Shown piece by piece: positions 37,131 to 46,175 of a stretch of 52,973 bases of DNA (its first letter is position 1; each line of letters starts with the position of its first letter). The stretch is taken from assembly GCA_003136295.1 (NCBI GenBank), contig PLDZ01000232.1:1-52973 (forward strand), read 5' to 3'. The position numbers were made by a program, and so were the translations under genes. The notes under the pieces were generated by a model. The model was not told where the DNA came from. It was given only the letters and a program-made list of their open reading frames with translations, and searched no databases. Source of the DNA: Candidatus Dormiibacterota bacterium. Its GTDB lineage: Bacteria; Chloroflexota; Dormibacteria; Aeolococcales; Aeolococcaceae.

Positions 37131-37682
37131 TCAGCTCAACGCGCTGTCTCGAGCTGAAAGATAGGTCTTCGCCCAGTTCGTGCGGATGCGCATTGATATG
37201 ATCAGGTTGAACACGAGCATTGCGCGCTGCAACGGTTGGAGACCGCGCGCCACGATAGAGGGAACGAAGCAGACAAACCACAGCGCCGTCTCTTTCGTAC
37301 GCCAGGAACCGAGAAGATGGCACTCAGTCCACTCCTGGGTTTCAGCAAGATTGAGGTCGTTGGCCAGGCGGCTAGCTGCCTTCGGCTCCAGGGTGAGGGG
37401 GAGGCAGAGTCGCAGGAGCAGCCCGCCGCCCACACGCGGGTTTCTCTCGGTAACAGAGGCCATCAAGAGAGCTGTCGTGACGCCCCTTTTGGTGCCTGCG
37501 TCCAAGACTCCGTGGATGACCGCCGGCACGTCGTTGTAGAACGGGAATTCGGCCGTCAATCCAACGCAGCCACCAGTTGCGAGCACCGATGGTTGTAGCT
37601 TGGCCAGCACCCACACAAACACCTCAGGGGTAAAGGGCGACGGCTGCAGGTCGATCCGCATCGACGCACGAATGTTCAGCAT
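37131..37682 (-). CDS. Hypothetical protein, 183 residues
   Basis: A soluble protein whose start is set at ATG 37682; TTG 37691, with GGGGGAAAG upstream, is an alternative. It contains a hydrophobic strand (TGGCVGLTAEFPFYNDVPAVIHG), a Gly-rich GGGLLLRLCLPL block and a C-terminal ETALWFVCFVPSIVARGLQPLQRAM block. The alternation of strands followed by LL-x-SW and FVPS resembles small actinobacterial proteins seen beside TY-Chap genes, but I cannot name the family. It lies 62 bp downstream of the next gene on the same strand and probably belongs to its operon. Confidence 0.55.
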   Translation of the reverse strand: MLNIRASMRIDLQPSPFTPEVFVWVLAKLQPSVLATGGCVGLTAEFPFYNDVPAVIHGVLDAGTKRGVTTALLMASVTERNPRVGGGLLLRLCLPLTLEPKAASRLANDLNLAETQEWTECHLLGSWRTKETALWFVCFVPSIVARGLQPLQRAMLVFNLIISMRIRTNWAKTYLSARDSALS

Positions 37683-37744
37683 GCCGTCCAAATCGGGTCT
37701 TTCCCCCGAAGTCGGATGTTGTGAGATTGCGGGCGCACCGCCGC

Positions 37745-38443
37745 CTAGGGCGCCGCAGACCTCCCGAAGGTGCTCATGATCTCCGCCCGGCGCAGAGCGG
37801 CGTGCGAAGAACTCTGAGCCTGTGCAAGATAGGTATCGAGTACCCATTGCTTGTCTTCGTCCGTCAGCGTCGATGACGAGATCCGGGGCGCGATGTCCCG
37901 AAGACGAGCGGTATCCGGGCTTATCAGCTCGTTGCAAAGATCCGACCAGGTCCAGCGTGGACCGACGTCGCCATCGCCGCCTATGTCACAGCAGGCCCAC
38001 AGGCCATCCCGGACGGCGTCCAGGAATGCGCTGTCGACCTGCACCGACATAGGGACGGAGCCGCCCGGGCGGCCGCCGCTGAGCAAATCCTTTATTGCCT
38101 GGGCAATGCCAGCATGATCGTCCGCCCCCTGCACCCGTTGCACCAGCGTCCATGGCTCCGGGTCATCGGGGCTAGGCGGAAGGCATACGTAGGCGCACTC
38201 ACCGATGACGAAAAGTCCGAAGCTCGCGTCGGACGACGGAAAGCTCGCCCACTCGAACCAGACGAGGGTGCGAGTCTCAGCCGGGAGGTCCTTGCTGCCT
38301 GGTGCGATGTCATACCAGGTGACCGCGTCGCGGTCGTCCTGGGGCCAGTCCGCGGTCAGCGAGTCCAGATCTAGCCACCTGGCTCCGTCTAATTCAGCGC
38401 GCTCGATGGCGGCTGCCAAACGTTCGATGGGGCTACCAGGCAT
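37745..38443 (-). CDS. Hypothetical protein, 232 residues
   Basis: An acidic soluble protein with no recognised domain. It has a Trp-rich N-terminal half (WLDLDSLTADWPQDDRDAVTWY, LVWFEWASFP) and a helical C-terminal half (DEDKQWVLDTYLAQAQ). No signal peptide or membrane segment is present. A second, minus-strand frame (38389-38787) overlaps its 5' end but has no homology. Together with the downstream 183-residue gene it forms a two-gene run near the defence island. Confidence 0.55.
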   Translation of the reverse strand: MPGSPIERLAAAIERAELDGARWLDLDSLTADWPQDDRDAVTWYDIAPGSKDLPAETRTLVWFEWASFPSSDASFGLFVIGECAYVCLPPSPDDPEPWTLVQRVQGADDHAGIAQAIKDLLSGGRPGGSVPMSVQVDSAFLDAVRDGLWACCDIGGDGDVGPRWTWSDLCNELISPDTARLRDIAPRISSSTLTDEDKQWVLDTYLAQAQSSSHAALRRAEIMSTFGRSAAP

Positions 38444-38783
38444 GCACCGAGAAGGATACGTCCCCCGTCGAACGCGTGGTCGCCGACTTGGCGCGTAGAC
38501 GAGATCATCAGGTTACTATCGAGGCACGGACGCAACCTCAAGAGTTGCTTCAACCCTGCCAATCCAGGCCTCTGTCCCAGACTGGCCACAACACGATTGA
38601 GGCGCCTTGCTTCGTTGAGCGGCGCCTGCCAACGGTCCGAGTCAATACGTAGCTCCTCTCGCGCAAGCATGATGTTGGCCATTGCCTCAATCGCCGTACC
38701 GTGCGTCAGTCGGTGGCGAGCCGGGTAGCTCGCGAGTACAGTCTTCGCCCAGACTCGATGTCTCCGGTGCGAAAAGCTAGCAG
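38444..38783. other. Stretch without a supported gene
   Basis: A 132-codon frame on the minus strand (38389-38787) shows a helical segment (ANIMLAREELRIDSDRW) but no ribosome site or family, so it is not called as a gene. Confidence 0.4.
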
Positions 38784-39142
38784 CCATGGTCGGGCTCTAT
38801 CCAGCAGAGAGTTTCCCTCTGGGGGGCCGTCCTCTCCTACATCGCGCTTGCAGGCGTTGGGAGCCTTTTGGTCGCCACGCGAGCCCGACAGCGCAGCAAG
38901 GCGCCCGTCTCAGACCAACCGGATCACCACAACGGCGACAGCTTGTTCGTAGGTCCGATCTTCACGGTTATCAGTTCAAGAGCATCGACTACTTGCTTCC
39001 CTCGCTCGCCACCATCTACATTGCACTTACGCGAAACAGCTCAACCTCCATACCGATCTGGACTCTCTTGGCCGCTGCTCTCCTCAAGGCGGTGATACGC
39101 GCGGCACGATACTTGCCTCCTCTAGGGGCCCGACGGGCGTAG
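38784..39142 (+). pseudogene. Frameshifted remnant of a small membrane protein
   Basis: One frame encodes a membrane helix, VSLWGAVLSYIALAGVGSLL, followed by a polar stretch ending SLFVGPIFTVI. The next frame continues FKSIDYLLPSLATIYIALTR and a second helix IPIWTLLAAALLKAVIRAA. Joining the two needs a single frameshift near 38970. The first frame has no start codon after its upstream stop, so the gene is also truncated at the 5' end. The protein family is not recognised. Confidence 0.4.
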
Positions 39143-39228
39143 GGCGCCGGAGTGACGCGGGTCAAGCAGGCGGCGCCATTTCAAACGCCCCAGGGCGTTT
39201 GGCGACCCCGGCCCTGATCTTCGTGACG

Positions 39229-42200
39229 TTACGGTGTCGCTAACTTCGGAGCTGCGGGTCTCTTACGCGTCGACGACGGACACGCTCGCCAGTAGGCGCA
39301 CCCCCAGCACGGCGGCTCGTTTGGCGCCAGTCGTACCCCTCTCACCAACGTCGTCATTAGCCTCTCGACACCCAGCCAGCCGTCATCCCCACCGCGATGT
39401 ACCAAGCCGGTCCGCATCTCCATCAGTAACGCCCGGGCGTCGAGACCCAAGGCCTCCTTGATCGCCCGCTGATAAATGGCCAGTTGTCGCCCGTACACGG
39501 TCAGCGCCTCGGCCCCCAGGGAGCGGTTGGTCTTGTAGTCGACCACCCAGGCTCGGCCATCGGCGTCCCTGCAGAGACGATCGATGAATCCGCGTACCAA
39601 TACGGGCCGGCCACCTACATCAACCGCGAGATTGACCTCTTGTTCCGTGGCGATCGTCGGCATCCGAGCGACCTCCGTCGTCAGGTAGCGCTCGAACATT
39701 CGCCCCGCGCTCGCAGCCCACGCGGCTGAGGCGCTCTCGGCGCCCAAAGCGACAGATCCAATCTCATCCCAAAGGGCGCGCAGACGCGGGATCCCGCCAG
39801 TACCGTCCTCCGGCCCGGGCTGATGAAACCGCTCCAGGACGGCGTGAACAAGCGACCCAAGATCCGCAGCACCAATCGAGCCGAGGTGGGCTGTCTCGCG
39901 CTTCGGGGATAAGTCGTCCGGCGGAGCCGGCAGCCGCCACTCAAACATGTATTGGTACCGCAGACCGCACTGGGCCAGGACTTCGAGTTGCGAAAAGGAC
40001 ACCACCAAGCGTTCGGCGGTTTCGGCACCCCGATCGCGGGCCAGCGCCCCGGCGCCGCTCGGAAGCGCTATGGCGGCCGGCTTTTGGGCGTCAGGTACAG
40101 ACGCCACGCTCGGTGGTCTCGCCGCATCGCCGGATTCCGTTTCTAGGAGAGTCCCGCAACCACCATCGCGAAGGAATAGCCCCATCGTTCGGAAGTGGTC
40201 GTCAGCGGGATCCCTCCGCGCCCGGCCGTTACCGTCAAGTACCGAGAACACCGAGTCCCAATCCGGCTCTTTCTTTCGCGTCGCCGAGACAAACAACTGC
40301 CGCTCCGCCCGGGTGATCGCGACATACACGAGCCGACGCGACTCGGCTCGATCCACATCCTTGGGGAGATCGCCCGCTCTCGCGGTGACGAAGTCGCCGT
40401 GCTTCCGTGTTGGGTTCTTCGTGTCACCGAGATCCTTGATGATCAGCCCCATTTCATCGTCGAAGAAGAGCCAGCCCCGGTGCTGGATGATCGGTGGCTT
40501 CACGTGCGCAAGGAAAGCGACGGGAAACTCCAGGCCCTTCGCCGCGTGGACGGTCATGAAACGTACGGCATCGGATCCCGACACATCCGCTTCGGGCACA
40601 TCGATCGCGTGTTCGTCGTGCAGGTTGACGTATCGGATGAACTCGTCGAGCCCGGTGAACGCCTGTGACGCCTCGAAGTCGCCGGCCATTCGATACAACT
40701 TGCGGAGGTTCCCGAGCCGCCGCGGAGCCTCCGACGCCTCGCTCCCCGCAAGTGCGGCATATCCAGTCTCATCGAGCACGGCCTGCACCAAGTCGCCGAC
40801 GGACATTCCAGCGCGCCGCGATGCCAACCCCCTCACCAAGTCCAGCGCAGTAGTCACGCGCTCGGCTGTGGCCGTGTCGCCCAGCTCGGTGAACCCCCCC
40901 TTCTCCGCCCGGATGACCCGATCCCACTTGTAGCGCAGCTCAAGTTCGTCACCCTCTGCACTTCGAAGAAGCCGGTGCAACTGCCCGTCGCTTACCCGGG
41001 CCAACGGCCCCTGAAGGACGCGAACCAGCGCCATGTCATTGAGCGGGTTGTCGACTACGGCCAGATAGGCCATCACGTCCTTGATCTCTTCGCGATCGAA
41101 GAAACCCTGGCCACCCGAGGTTACGTAGGGGATCCCGTGCTTGCGAAGCTCCTGCTCGAACGCGATGGGGGGTCGCGCCATGCGAGTGAGGAGTGCGATC
41201 TCATGCCAGTTGGTGCCGCCGCTGTGCACCCGCAGGATTTGCTGCGCCACAAAGCGCGCCTCGTCCTCGGGAGTGTCAGCCCGGTAGAGGGACACAGAGT
41301 GCACATCGCCGCCACCAGCATCGGCCACCAGGTCGGGCTCTTCCCCAAACTGCGCGTCCTTGCGGATGAGATGTGTCGCCAGATCGAGGATCGGTTGTAC
41401 GGATCGGTAGTTGGTCAGCAACAGTCGCTCATCGCCAGGAAAGTCGAGAAGGTTGCGGATCTGTGCGTCACGCCACCCGTAGATGCTCTGCTTGGGGTCT
41501 CCGACCACGGCGACATTCGCGAATCCGTCCTGCGCGAGCAGCTCCAGGACATCGCGCTGGATCCGGCTCGTGTCCTGGAACTCGTCCACGATGATGTACT
41601 GGAACCGCTCGCGAACACGCTGCCGCCAGGCAGCGTTGTCTCTCAGTGAATCGCGGAGACGCAACAGAATGCCGTCGAAGTCGAGCATCCTCCGCGCGGC
41701 AAGCCATCGCTCGTATTCGTGGTAGGTCGCGCAGATGAGGCGAGCTACCTCCTGCTCCGCGAGTTGCTCGTTCCCCTCATCCGGCACATCGACGCCTCCC
41801 TTGTCGTGCCAGTACACCTCAGCGCAGGTCGTGCACTGTGTGGCAAGGGTATCGGGTACGATCCCACGCCCTTTCATTCCCTGGATGAAGCCGAACGCCT
41901 CCGACGATACCTTCATGGCTACTTCGGTGCTGAGGACACGCAGGTCGAGGATCCCGGCCTCGGGAATCTCCCCGTTGCGCAGCGATGTGAGCACTTGGTC
42001 CACTAGGAGACGCTCTTCCAGCGGGTCGATGACCCTCGTATCCCGGTCGAAACCAATCTCGTAGCAGTCGTCGCGCAGCAGGCGCACGCAGAGTCCGTGA
42101 AAGGTACCAACCCAAGCTGCGTCCATCGACGCACGATCCGCAACGAGGCCACCCGCAACCAGCCGATCGGTCACTCGACCGCGCAGGTCCGCCGCCGCCC

Positions 42201-42378
42201 GGTTGGTGAAAGTCACAGCAACGATGCGGTTGGGATCGAGGCCCCTCTCCGAGACCAGATACGCGAATCGCTCCACCATCGTGAGCGTCTTGCCCGTGCC
42301 GGCTCCCGCGACGATCTTCTCCGCCTGAGTCGGGTCTGCTGTTGCCGCAGCCCGCTGCAGGTCGTTGATTTCGGTCAT
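39229..42378 (-). CDS. UvrD-type helicase with C-terminal PD-(D/E)XK nuclease (AdnA/AddA-like)
   Basis: A 1049-residue motor-nuclease. Walker A is GAGTGKT (25-31), motif Ia VTFTNRAA, motif II IIVDEFQD, motif III VVGDPKQSIYGWRD, and motifs V/VI FMTVHAAKGLEFP and RLVYVAITRAER. The C-terminal nuclease has GFIDRL and WVVDYKTNRS. Cysteines in LAQCGLRYQYMF and CWGCAYWRAC are placed as in Fe-S-dependent nucleases of AddB/AdnAB type. The ATG overlaps the stop of the upstream helicase gene (ATGA). Two such subunits in tandem resemble mycobacterial AdnAB, which resects broken DNA; here the setting suggests a role in defence, or a second copy of the repair enzyme. Confidence 0.92.
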   Translation of the reverse strand: MTEINDLQRAAATADPTQAEKIVAGAGTGKTLTMVERFAYLVSERGLDPNRIVAVTFTNRAAADLRGRVTDRLVAGGLVADRASMDAAWVGTFHGLCVRLLRDDCYEIGFDRDTRVIDPLEERLLVDQVLTSLRNGEIPEAGILDLRVLSTEVAMKVSSEAFGFIQGMKGRGIVPDTLATQCTTCAEVYWHDKGGVDVPDEGNEQLAEQEVARLICATYHEYERWLAARRMLDFDGILLRLRDSLRDNAAWRQRVRERFQYIIVDEFQDTSRIQRDVLELLAQDGFANVAVVGDPKQSIYGWRDAQIRNLLDFPGDERLLLTNYRSVQPILDLATHLIRKDAQFGEEPDLVADAGGGDVHSVSLYRADTPEDEARFVAQQILRVHSGGTNWHEIALLTRMARPPIAFEQELRKHGIPYVTSGGQGFFDREEIKDVMAYLAVVDNPLNDMALVRVLQGPLARVSDGQLHRLLRSAEGDELELRYKWDRVIRAEKGGFTELGDTATAERVTTALDLVRGLASRRAGMSVGDLVQAVLDETGYAALAGSEASEAPRRLGNLRKLYRMAGDFEASQAFTGLDEFIRYVNLHDEHAIDVPEADVSGSDAVRFMTVHAAKGLEFPVAFLAHVKPPIIQHRGWLFFDDEMGLIIKDLGDTKNPTRKHGDFVTARAGDLPKDVDRAESRRLVYVAITRAERQLFVSATRKKEPDWDSVFSVLDGNGRARRDPADDHFRTMGLFLRDGGCGTLLETESGDAARPPSVASVPDAQKPAAIALPSGAGALARDRGAETAERLVVSFSQLEVLAQCGLRYQYMFEWRLPAPPDDLSPKRETAHLGSIGAADLGSLVHAVLERFHQPGPEDGTGGIPRLRALWDEIGSVALGAESASAAWAASAGRMFERYLTTEVARMPTIATEQEVNLAVDVGGRPVLVRGFIDRLCRDADGRAWVVDYKTNRSLGAEALTVYGRQLAIYQRAIKEALGLDARALLMEMRTGLVHRGGDDGWLGVERLMTTLVRGVRLAPNEPPCWGCAYWRACPSSTRKRPAAPKLATP

Positions 42379-45300
42379 TCGGCCTCGTACGCCTCAGGTT
42401 CCTCGATGCGTCCAGGACATACCCAGGCGTAGTCGCACCCCTTGCCCCAGGCTGCGAGGCAGGTATACCCGTCGTGGCGAGGGCGCGGCGCGAAATCGCC
42501 CGCGTGGAGCTCCTCCAGCGTCGTGAGGATCCTCCCGCGGGCTTCTTCAAGCTGATCGTCGTTCAGATGGAGCGGCCCATTCTTGGGCGTCTCACTGTCG
42601 TCGGCAATGATCCGCGTCTTGCGAATCTGATCCCCCTTCATCAGGTTGGACGGGTACCAGAGTCCAACGACATGGGGATCGACAGTGGGCACACCATCCA
42701 CTTCACCCTCGCGGGAGCCGAAGAAGTAGATGAGCAACTGAAAGTCGTGAGGGACGTCACTCGTGATGCCGAGGTCGTCGCTCAGCTCACCGGTGGTCTT
42801 GCCGCTCTTACCCGTCTTGTAGTCGACGATCTCGTGGCCACCATCGTCAACGACGATGATCCGGTCGATGTAGCCGCGGATCGTGACGTCGCGCACTGGA
42901 TGCCAGGTGAATCGTGCCTCGGTCGCCGCCGTGGCCGGCGACTCATGTCCCTCGATCTCTGACTTGTAGTAATTGGCGAAGAGGCGGCGGAGCGAGCTCC
43001 GTTCGACACGGCGATCAAGCTCTCCGTCGACGGTGCGGAGGTGTGCCTCGATTGCCGTGTCACAGCACTCGGCGTAGAACGTCTCGGCGAGCGCGGCGTC
43101 GTGGCGCCACCGCCGTTCGTTCTCGGGAGCGTGGAACCGCTGGAGCGCCGCGTGGAACGCGCTACCACGAGCCGCCGCGACGCCGGACTCCGTGCGCAGT
43201 CCGAGTGTCTTGCTGTAGTAGTACTGGCGAGGGCAGGCGAGGAACTTGCTGATGCTCGATGAGCTGTCGTACGACTCACTGGTAAGGACGACCGGCTCTG
43301 ACCAGGCTTCCCAGCCGGTGAACGAGGCCGCCTCACCGTCGTCCGGCGCGCCGAGGGCACTACCTAGTGCCGGGTCGCGGTGCAGCTCTGTGTACTCGCG
43401 AAGTGGAGCGTCGCCCGCGAGTGGCTCCAGGAATGCGCTGGGGGCTCCGACCTCTTCCTTCTCGTAGGTATCCGCCCACGACAGAAACAGCATGTCCTGC
43501 GCACGCGTGGCCGCAACGTATCCGAGGCGCGCCTCCTCACGGAGGAACTCCTCGTCGGTCGCGGGCCACGGGGGAGCGAAATCCACGAGCGTTTCCTCCA
43601 GCCACTGCTGCTCATGTTTCTCCAGCAGTGGGGTCCGTGCGCGAGCCACTACAGGAAAGTGCTGCGATGCCATCGCCGGCATGAACACCACCGGGAACTC
43701 CAGTCCCTTGCTGGCGTGCGCGGTGAGGATGCGAACGACACCCTGCTCAGGCTCGTCGGCAGCCGCAAGCTCGTCGATGTATTCGGGAAGGAGTTGCTCG
43801 AGGGCTGAAATGGTTTCGATGAGTGAGGGCGGCTGGTCGGAGAGAAGGGCCTGAAATTCGGCGTGGTCGGCCACCGCCCGAAGCAACATCCGCAGCGGTC
43901 CAAGGAGCTCATCCCGCCGGGCGTCGGACGTGGTCTGTGACATCAGTAGCCGCATCACGCCGAGTTCGTCGAAGACCCCGTGCAGCAGCACATCGATAGC
44001 GACCTGACTGGCACTCGACCGCAATCGCGCCCACCGCCAGGTAAACCCGTGGATGGCATCGCGTCCCTCGTCGCTGAGGAGATCGAAGAACCTTGCGGTT
44101 CTGCGGCTCGTCTCGGTGGGCTCACGGGAGCTCCGCTCGAGGGCGTCGGCCGCGGCTTGCTCTCGCTCGAGGTCAATGCGGCTCTCGGGAGTGGGTGACG
44201 GTTCCGTGTCGCTCCACGGGAGCGGCCAGCGACGGGGATCAGCCTCGTGGAGGAGGAAGCATGTGTGCTTCAACACGTTCAGGAGCGACGTGGTGCGCAG
44301 CGTCTCCGTCGCGGCCCGTTGACGGCGCTCCGCTTCCGCGAGCAGCCGGTGAGCGTCGGCCGCTGGAACACCCGCGAAAGGCGACTCCATCACGCGCATC
44401 AGGAAGGTGTCGTCATCGGGATGAGCCAGCGCGCTCAGGGCGTGCACCGCGAACCGGACGATGTCGGACGACGCAAAGTTGGGAGATGCGCCCGCCTCGT
44501 GCGGTATGCCTGCTGCTCGGAGCGCCTCCTCGAATTGGCGGCCATGGCGGCGAACGCTACGCAGCACGATGGCAATGTCAACGGGATGGTAGCGCGGCGC
44601 GCGAGAGCGGTCCGCGGACATGAGTTCCGCGATCTGCCGGACTACCCCCGTGGCCTCGTCGGTCGCATTCTGCTCGTGCTCGCGATGCAGCACCGGAACA
44701 TCGGCATTGCCGCGGTCTGGGACGAGCGCAGCAGCGTTGAGTCCGTACCGCTCGAGAAGGCGATCCGAGCCAGCCAGAATCGCACCGAACGAGCGGTAGT
44801 TATGCACAAGATCCACACGAGTGCCGCCGAACTGCCACTTCTCCTCGAGAAAGGCAGGAAGCGTCCCGCGGAACGAATAGACGGCCTGGTTCGGATCGCC
44901 CACCACCGCCAGTCTCGGGTGGGGTTGATGCTGCTCTACGAGTTGCGCGATGAGCTTGACCTGTGCGGCGTCAACGTCCTGATACTCGTCGACGATGATG
45001 TGCTGGAACTTCGTCGACAACTCCTCTCGCAGCGCGTCGTTCCGCTCCAGAAGGAGCTGGCACTGGGCGATAACATCGCGAAAGTCCCAGAGATGACGGC
45101 GGTCCTGTTCGGCCCAATACGCCGAATAGATCCCCGCCAGGTCGCGCATCTTCGCGTTGTCAGCGTCGCGTGCGTGAGCGGTGAAGTCGTCCGCCCGAAC
45201 GAGATTCTGCTTGAGTATCCCGATGAACCACAGCGCGTCCTGCACAAGCGCCTCGCTCGTCTGTAAGGGCGCGAGGATCTCGAGCGTGCTCAGCTGCGAG

Positions 45301-45683
45301 AGCACCCGTCGCATGAGCACCTTCTCCTCGAACCCGTTGATTAGGCGAAACGGGACGATCCCGTGGAGGTGGCCGTAGGTCGTCAGGACGCGGGCAGCGA
45401 AGGAGTGGAATGTGCTCACCCACGACTCGTCGTACGAGGTGTTGTGTAGGGCATCGATCCGGCGCTTCAGATCGCCGGCCGCGTTGTTGGCGAACGTCAG
45501 TAGCAGGACCTGGCTCGGGCGTAGCCCCCTCTCGTCGAGCAGTCGCAGGTACATGGCTACCACCGTGGTCGTCTTCCCAGTTCCCGGCCCGGCGACTATC
45601 CGAAGCGGCCCCTCGTCCATAAGGTTGAGGGCGGCGACCTGCTCCGCGTTGAGATGCAAGCGGCATGCCAGAGAAACCGTCAT
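42375..45683 (-). CDS. UvrD-type helicase with C-terminal PD-(D/E)XK nuclease (AdnB-like partner)
   Basis: A 1102-residue partner of the downstream helicase. Walker A is GPGTGKT (32-38), motif II IIVDEYQDVD, motif III VVGDPNQAVYSFRG, and motifs V/VI ILTAHASKGLEFP and LGYVAATRAQD. The nuclease domain shows GYIDRI and HEIVDYKTGKSG. Cysteines in FLACPRQYYY and in YTCLAAWGKGCDYAWVC fit an Fe-S cluster. It is upstream of and coupled to its partner by ATGA, so a heterodimer is expected. The ATG start at 45683 gives Walker A at the usual depth. A 490-bp divergent region separates it from the HEPN-like gene. Confidence 0.92.
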   Translation of the reverse strand: MTVSLACRLHLNAEQVAALNLMDEGPLRIVAGPGTGKTTTVVAMYLRLLDERGLRPSQVLLLTFANNAAGDLKRRIDALHNTSYDESWVSTFHSFAARVLTTYGHLHGIVPFRLINGFEEKVLMRRVLSQLSTLEILAPLQTSEALVQDALWFIGILKQNLVRADDFTAHARDADNAKMRDLAGIYSAYWAEQDRRHLWDFRDVIAQCQLLLERNDALREELSTKFQHIIVDEYQDVDAAQVKLIAQLVEQHQPHPRLAVVGDPNQAVYSFRGTLPAFLEEKWQFGGTRVDLVHNYRSFGAILAGSDRLLERYGLNAAALVPDRGNADVPVLHREHEQNATDEATGVVRQIAELMSADRSRAPRYHPVDIAIVLRSVRRHGRQFEEALRAAGIPHEAGASPNFASSDIVRFAVHALSALAHPDDDTFLMRVMESPFAGVPAADAHRLLAEAERRQRAATETLRTTSLLNVLKHTCFLLHEADPRRWPLPWSDTEPSPTPESRIDLEREQAAADALERSSREPTETSRRTARFFDLLSDEGRDAIHGFTWRWARLRSSASQVAIDVLLHGVFDELGVMRLLMSQTTSDARRDELLGPLRMLLRAVADHAEFQALLSDQPPSLIETISALEQLLPEYIDELAAADEPEQGVVRILTAHASKGLEFPVVFMPAMASQHFPVVARARTPLLEKHEQQWLEETLVDFAPPWPATDEEFLREEARLGYVAATRAQDMLFLSWADTYEKEEVGAPSAFLEPLAGDAPLREYTELHRDPALGSALGAPDDGEAASFTGWEAWSEPVVLTSESYDSSSSISKFLACPRQYYYSKTLGLRTESGVAAARGSAFHAALQRFHAPENERRWRHDAALAETFYAECCDTAIEAHLRTVDGELDRRVERSSLRRLFANYYKSEIEGHESPATAATEARFTWHPVRDVTIRGYIDRIIVVDDGGHEIVDYKTGKSGKTTGELSDDLGITSDVPHDFQLLIYFFGSREGEVDGVPTVDPHVVGLWYPSNLMKGDQIRKTRIIADDSETPKNGPLHLNDDQLEEARGRILTTLEELHAGDFAPRPRHDGYTCLAAWGKGCDYAWVCPGRIEEPEAYEAE

Positions 45684-46175
45684 ATCCAGATTGTGGACGC
45701 CGTGGCGGGGCGACGCCGTACCGACGCCACAAAGCCTCCTGGAAACGATCTTCAGCCGAGCAGCTTGGACAGCGTCCGAGAGTACAGCCAGACCTGCGTC
45801 ACTGCCGTCCCCTCGATCTTAACGTAGGTCGCGACGCGAGTGATCGATCGCTGCGATGAGCAAAGACGCCTGTATAGCGCGCAGAGAAGGCGACGCTTCG
45901 GAAGGCTGGGTTCGTGGGAGAGGTTGACTCGGCCAAAGGCGACGCCCGCGTGCTACCTGACTAACTCGCTGGTTCCGGTTTGCTCATCGTCGAACGGCAT
46001 CCAAAGGCACAAGTCTGTTACAAGCTGGAGGTGCGCGTACGAGGCCGGGGCGTTTGACCGCCGCGACCGGCGCACAATCTACCTCTATGGCTGCGGCCCG
46101 AACCACACAAACGCACGGCGCTCGATCGGAGTGCGCGCTCGGGGATCCAACATACACTCGCGGAGTGGTCGGACT
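45684..46175. other. Divergent intergenic region
   Basis: Lies between the helicase operon and the HEPN-like gene. A plus-strand frame is open through this region from 45840 but has no homology before the chosen start. Promoters for both directions must lie here; none could be named with confidence. Confidence 0.45.

Noticed and set aside
38389..38787. 132-codon minus-strand frame overlapping the 232-residue gene start
   Set aside because: Some helical character, but no ribosome site, no family, and it conflicts with the better gene.
45840..46175. N-terminal extension of the HEPN-like protein
   Set aside because: No homology, Arg-rich shadow-like composition; GTG 46176 has a ribosome site directly before the first membrane helix.
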